A stretch of 9,116 bases of DNA from Moraxellaceae bacterium. Lineage in GTDB: Bacteria; Pseudomonadota; Gammaproteobacteria; Pseudomonadales; Moraxellaceae. The position numbers and the translations under genes are program-made. Where the stretch lies: positions 1 to 9,116 of the forward strand of contig JACMMY010000235.1 of NCBI GenBank assembly GCA_014378805.1, read 5' to 3'. Positions within the stretch are counted from its first letter, which is position 1. Each line of letters begins with the position of its first letter. The notes under the pieces are model-generated. The model saw only the letters and a list, made by a program, of their open reading frames with translations. It made no database searches and had not been told where the DNA came from. Positions 6,863 to 9,116 of the stretch are shown here, in pieces.

Positions 6863-6874
6863 GTTTCATGAAAC
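6863..6874. repeat. Perfect 12-base palindrome GTTTCATGAAAC
   Basis: Uninterrupted palindrome in the AT-rich part of the spacer, 326 bases before the regulator start. Its symmetry suits a dimeric DNA-binding protein; the identity is unknown. Confidence 0.25.
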
Positions 6875-6935
6875 AAAGTCAAATGAATTTTGATTAAACA
6901 TTATACAAACGCATCAAATATCAACTAGAATAAGC

Positions 6936-6944
6936 TGTTATGAT
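6936..6944 (+). promoter_or_regulatory. Candidate extended -10 promoter
   Basis: TG-T-TATGAT matches the extended -10 form TGnTATAAT in all but one position. No good -35 is seen. Transcription would begin near 6951, at the left edge of the block that ends in the hairpin and T6 at 7081. Confidence 0.3.
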
Positions 6945-6950
6945 CAAGGC

Positions 6951-7081
6951 TGGCCTGCATTAAAATGTTGCGATGGATTTGTAGCGATCATTTAGCGGCG
7001 AGGCGATAGTCGATGGCGCAGTTGCATCACATATAGATGGTTAAGCACCCAAGTGAGATGCTATATTGGGTCTAGTTTTTT
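6951..7081 (+). ncRNA. Candidate small RNA or leader RNA upstream of the GacA-like gene
   Basis: A possible transcript of about 131 bases bounded by an extended -10 on the left and a hairpin plus T6 on the right. Much of it is less AT-rich than the surrounding spacer, as is common for structured RNA. It repeats GCGAT three times and GATGG three times. It does not look like RsmX/Y/Z, since it has only one clear GGA. A short frame inside it (ATG 6965, MLRWICSDHLAARR, stop at 7007) has no ribosome binding site. This is inference from composition and signals only. Confidence 0.25.
7047..7081 (+). terminator. Possible intrinsic terminator upstream of the GacA-like gene
   Basis: ACCCAA (7047-7052) pairs with TTGGGT (7066-7071) across a 13-base loop, then CTAG and T6 (7076-7081). 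The stem is short and the T-run is set off by four bases, so strength is uncertain. It reads toward the regulator gene, 118 bases before its start, and could end an independent RNA or attenuate read-through. Confidence 0.4.
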
Positions 7082-7146
7082 AAGTGTTAATCCCAATAAA
7101 GTTAACTACTTCTTGTTATTATAAATTTTGTTAAAAAATAGATACG

Positions 7147-7179
7147 GGCGTCAGTTCGAATTTCGAATATAGAAACGCC
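7147..7179 (+). promoter_or_regulatory. Potential leader hairpin before the GacA-like gene
   Basis: GGCGT (7147-7151) can pair with ACGCC (7175-7179), enclosing two copies of TTCGAA (7155-7160 and 7162-7167). It ends eight bases before the ribosome binding site. It could act as DNA operator or mRNA structure affecting initiation at the TTG codon. Confidence 0.3.
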
Positions 7180-7187
7180 ATACAAAC

Positions 7188-7194
7188 GGAGAGG
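7188..7194 (+). promoter_or_regulatory. Strong ribosome binding site serving a TTG start
   Basis: GGAGAGG lies five bases before TTG 7200. The combination of a near-ideal site and a weak start codon fixes the start, because the next residues are the conserved IKVLVVDDH. Confidence 0.75.
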
Positions 7195-7199
7195 CACAG

Positions 7200-7835
7200 T
7201 TGATCAAAGTTCTCGTAGTCGATGATCATGAATTGGTACGCACCGGTATCTGCCGAATGTTGACAGATACGCCTGATATTCAGATCGTCGGAGAGGCGGA
7301 GTCGGGCGAGCAAGCGATTGAGCTGGCACGTCAGCATCAGCCTGAGGTTGTTCTACTGGATGTCAATATGCCGGGTATCGGTGGCGTTGAAACCACCCGA
7401 CGATTGTTACAATCTGTGCCAGGCATCAAAATTTTGGCAGTCAGTGGTTTAAGTGAAGAGCCTTATCCGTCCATGCTGTTGAAAGCCGGAGCGAGTGGTT
7501 ACATCACCAAAGGTGCGCCGTTGGATGAAATGGTACGAGCGATCCGCAAAGTGATTCAGGGTGGCAAATATTTTAGTGCTGATATTGCTGAGCAACTTGC
7601 ATCGAGCTATTTATCGGATCAACAAAATTCACCGTTTGATTTGCTATCCGAGCGTGAAATGCAGGTCGCGATGATGGTTGTCAATTGTGTGAGTGCACAG
7701 GAAATTGCAGACCGCTTATTTGTCAGTGTGAAAACCGTAAATACCTACCGCTATCGCATCTTTGAAAAACTCCAAATTGATAGTGATGTCAAATTGACGC
7801 ATCTTGCCATGCGTTATCGGTTAATTACACCGTAG
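7200..7835 (+). CDS. gacA: GacA/UvrY-type response regulator
   Basis: A 211-residue two-component regulator, normal for the family. Receiver domain at about 1-120: acidic pair D8-D9, phospho-acceptor D54 in VLLDVNMPGIGG, S82 and K104 in ITKGA. LuxR/NarL helix-turn-helix at about 147-208, with LSEREMQVA, then SVKTVNTYRYRIFEKL, a stretch shared with GacA. In relatives, BarA/GacS phosphorylates GacA/UvrY, which turns on small RNAs that sequester CsrA/RsmA and so controls motility, biofilm, virulence and carbon use. No GacS-type hybrid kinase is adjacent, as is usual for GacA. The next gene, a PilS kinase, normally has its own partner PilR. The start is TTG, with GGAGAGG five bases upstream. Stop TAG at 7833 is in the same frame as pilS, only nine bases before its ATG. 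A generic NarL-family regulator is the alternative, but the match along the length favours GacA. Confidence 0.88.
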   Translation: MIKVLVVDDHELVRTGICRMLTDTPDIQIVGEAESGEQAIELARQHQPEVVLLDVNMPGIGGVETTRRLLQSVPGIKILAVSGLSEEPYPSMLLKAGASGYITKGAPLDEMVRAIRKVIQGGKYFSADIAEQLASSYLSDQQNSPFDLLSEREMQVAMMVVNCVSAQEIADRLFVSVKTVNTYRYRIFEKLQIDSDVKLTHLAMRYRLITP

Positions 7836-7844
7836 TCATCATCT

Positions 7845-9116
7845 ATGAAAGCAAGTTCAACACTGACGAGTTCGTTGATCACCACGCCGCTGCAGCGCAT
7901 TAATCTGATTTACGCGGGTTATCGGATAGCGCTGTCATTCTTCTTGATGGCCTTGTTTTTATTGAGCGCAAAAAATCCAATTGTTTTTATTAATGATCCC
8001 TCCCTATATCTGCAAACCATCACAACCTATAGCTTAGGGACGATTCTCGCCTATTTTTTGCTCCGTTTTTGGCCTTTGTTTCAGGATGTGCAGATCTTTG
8101 CAATGTTGGCGCTTGATGTCGTTGCAATGACCCTGTTGTTGTACGCCAACGGTGGACCCAGTCTGCAATTGTCGATGTTGTATTTGGTCATGGTCATGGC
8201 TGCAAGCGTATTGTTGCCGCAAGGGCGTGCAATGGTCATCGCCTTGCTAGCAGCGATCGCGGTGATTTATCAACAATTTTACTACTCTCTTATCCGCGAT
8301 AATGACCTGAGAATGGTCAGTTCAGTCAGTTTGTTGGCTGTCAGTTTTATTGCGATTTCGATTTTGGGACAGTTAGTCACTCGCCGTTTACGTGTTGTGG
8401 AGCAAGAGGTATTTTCACAAACCAAGCAAGCTCGGCAATTACAGGTCATAAATCAACATATTGTTGAACGCATGCACACTGGAGTCGTCGTTTTTGATCA
8501 AGAGCAGCGACTCATGGTGATTAATGAAGCTGCTCGCCAATGGCTGCATCAACCTAATGCAGTACAGGGCTGGACTCTCACTCAACTCTCGCTGCCGTTA
8601 AAGCGCCAAATAAATGAGGCGATCGCTAATCATCATTTGTCTCCATTCGTGTTAGATGCCAATGAAAATAATCTAGCGTTGAGTGTGCAATTGATTCCGT
8701 TGGATGACGCGCGGGTGCAAAAGGTCAACACGCTCCAATTGAATTCCGCACCAACCATCGTGATCCTCGAAAATTTAAGCCGCGTCAATCAAAAAGCTCA
8801 ACAAATGAAACTGGCATCGTTGGGGCGTCTGACCGCGAGTATTGCTCATGAAATTCGTAATCCGCTCGCCGCGATTAGTCAAGCGGGTGAGCTATTGGCA
8901 GAAATGGTCACGCATCCCGATGAACTTCCCTTGCTGAATATGATTCAAAAGCAAAGTAATCGCATGAATCGGATGATTGAAGATATTTTACAGTTATCGA
9001 GACGGAGTACATCACGGCCAGAGTCCATCGCAATCATGGAGTGGCTACGAGAATTTATGCGCAATTTTGTGCCGAATTCGACAGAAGCCATTCAATCGCA
9101 ATCTTATAGTTCTGAA
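7845..9116 (+). CDS. pilS: Type IV pilus two-component sensor kinase PilS, 5' part
   Basis: Open to the right edge, 424 codons present. By family knowledge PilS senses pilin in the inner membrane and controls PilR, the sigma-54-dependent activator of pilA; pilR is expected next. Six hydrophobic segments lie at about 22-41, 57-74, 82-100, 108-124, 128-146 and 159-178, the PilS arrangement with almost no periplasmic domain. A PAS-like domain follows (about 202-310, with MHTGVVVFDQEQRLMVINEAA). The histidine-kinase dimerisation box is LASLGRLTASIAHEIRNPL, phospho-acceptor H335, then NRMIEDILQLSRR near 375-387. The ATPase domain is beyond the window. ATG 7845 is the first start after the regulator's in-frame TAG; no ribosome binding site is visible, suggesting coupled re-initiation. 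NtrY-like or other six-segment kinases are less likely given the H-box match. Confidence 0.88.
   Translation, partial: MKASSTLTSSLITTPLQRINLIYAGYRIALSFFLMALFLLSAKNPIVFINDPSLYLQTITTYSLGTILAYFLLRFWPLFQDVQIFAMLALDVVAMTLLLYANGGPSLQLSMLYLVMVMAASVLLPQGRAMVIALLAAIAVIYQQFYYSLIRDNDLRMVSSVSLLAVSFIAISILGQLVTRRLRVVEQEVFSQTKQARQLQVINQHIVERMHTGVVVFDQEQRLMVINEAARQWLHQPNAVQGWTLTQLSLPLKRQINEAIANHHLSPFVLDANENNLALSVQLIPLDDARVQKVNTLQLNSAPTIVILENLSRVNQKAQQMKLASLGRLTASIAHEIRNPLAAISQAGELLAEMVTHPDELPLLNMIQKQSNRMNRMIEDILQLSRRSTSRPESIAIMEWLREFMRNFVPNSTEAIQSQSYSSE

Larger units (their letters stand above)
6505..7199. other. Large divergent spacer between pbpG and the GacA-like gene
   Basis: This 695-base stretch has no supportable protein gene. 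The left two thirds (to about 6930) are strongly AT-rich, with inverted repeats at 6588-6620 and 6863-6874, a looser pair AAGTGT/ACACTT at 6714-6719 and 6742-6747, and TTGATACAA twice (6531-6539, 6780-6788). A block at about 6945-7045 is richer in GC and ends at a terminator-like hairpin (7047-7081). The last 118 bases are the probable promoter and leader of the regulator gene, with TATAAA at 7120-7125 and TTGTTA at 7114-7119 and 7129-7134 as weak promoter words. Confidence 0.7.

Noticed and set aside
6965..7075. Recoded peptide gene with three in-frame TAG codons (6965 to 7075)
   Set aside because: The pieces are 14, 8 and 12 residues, without a ribosome binding site or family resemblance; stops of one kind can occur by chance over this length.
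6951..7081. RsmY/RsmZ-type CsrA-sequestering RNA
   Set aside because: Only one clear GGA is present, while such RNAs carry several in stem loops.
7131..7337. Minus-strand frame over the regulator leader and receiver domain
   Set aside because: Antisense shadow of a conserved receiver domain with no ribosome binding site or family resemblance.
1..9116. CRISPR array, insertion sequence, tRNA or phage genes
   Set aside because: No regularly spaced repeats, transposase or integrase motifs, or cloverleaf patterns were seen on either strand.

Overview
The window reads as chromosomal DNA of a gammaproteobacterium, most likely a member of the Moraxellaceae close to Acinetobacter. This is inferred from the proteins: an E. 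coli-class GshA next to DsbB, a PbpG-type endopeptidase divergent from a GacA/UvrY-type regulator, and a PilS-type kinase directly after that regulator. Intergenic DNA is AT-rich and coding DNA is moderate in GC. I see no mobile element, CRISPR array, tRNA or rRNA. All taxonomic and homology statements come from reading the sequence, not from a search.

Layout. (1) Bases 2-1951, plus strand: a tight run of livG (3' end only), livF, sdhE and ygfX. The first three overlap by 4 and 1 bases. The run joins the two ATPases of a branched-chain amino acid ABC importer to the SdhE/YgfX pair (succinate dehydrogenase FAD-assembly factor and its usual membrane partner). (2) 2113-2609, plus strand: a YidB/DUF937-family gene split by an apparent one-base deletion near 2355, with a plausible promoter and a strong ribosome binding site. 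(3) 2783-2817: a bidirectional terminator between the yidB-like gene and the convergent gshA-dsbB unit. (4) 2832-5015, minus strand: gshA followed closely by dsbB, two thiol/disulfide genes. (5) 5016-5412: a 397-base spacer holding a TGACAT palindrome before gshA and the terminator of pbpG. (6) 5413-6504, minus strand: pbpG, a periplasmic peptidoglycan endopeptidase. (7) 6505-7199: a 695-base divergent spacer, the largest non-coding stretch. It holds several inverted repeats and, near its right end, a less AT-rich block that ends in a terminator-like hairpin plus T6. This is a candidate small RNA or leader element. (8) 7200-9116, plus strand: a GacA/UvrY-like response regulator with a TTG start, then pilS, which runs off the right edge.

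How the parts work together. The left run concerns amino acid uptake and respiratory flavoprotein assembly. The middle unit concerns glutathione synthesis and periplasmic disulfide formation. The right end groups two global or surface regulators: a GacA-type regulator, which in relatives acts through CsrA/RsmA-binding small RNAs, and PilS, the type IV pilus sensor whose partner PilR is expected just beyond the window. No wholly new system is evident. The most useful leads are the broken yidB-like gene, the candidate RNA upstream of the GacA-like regulator, the in-frame amber junction between that regulator and pilS, and the coupling of sdhE to a transporter operon.
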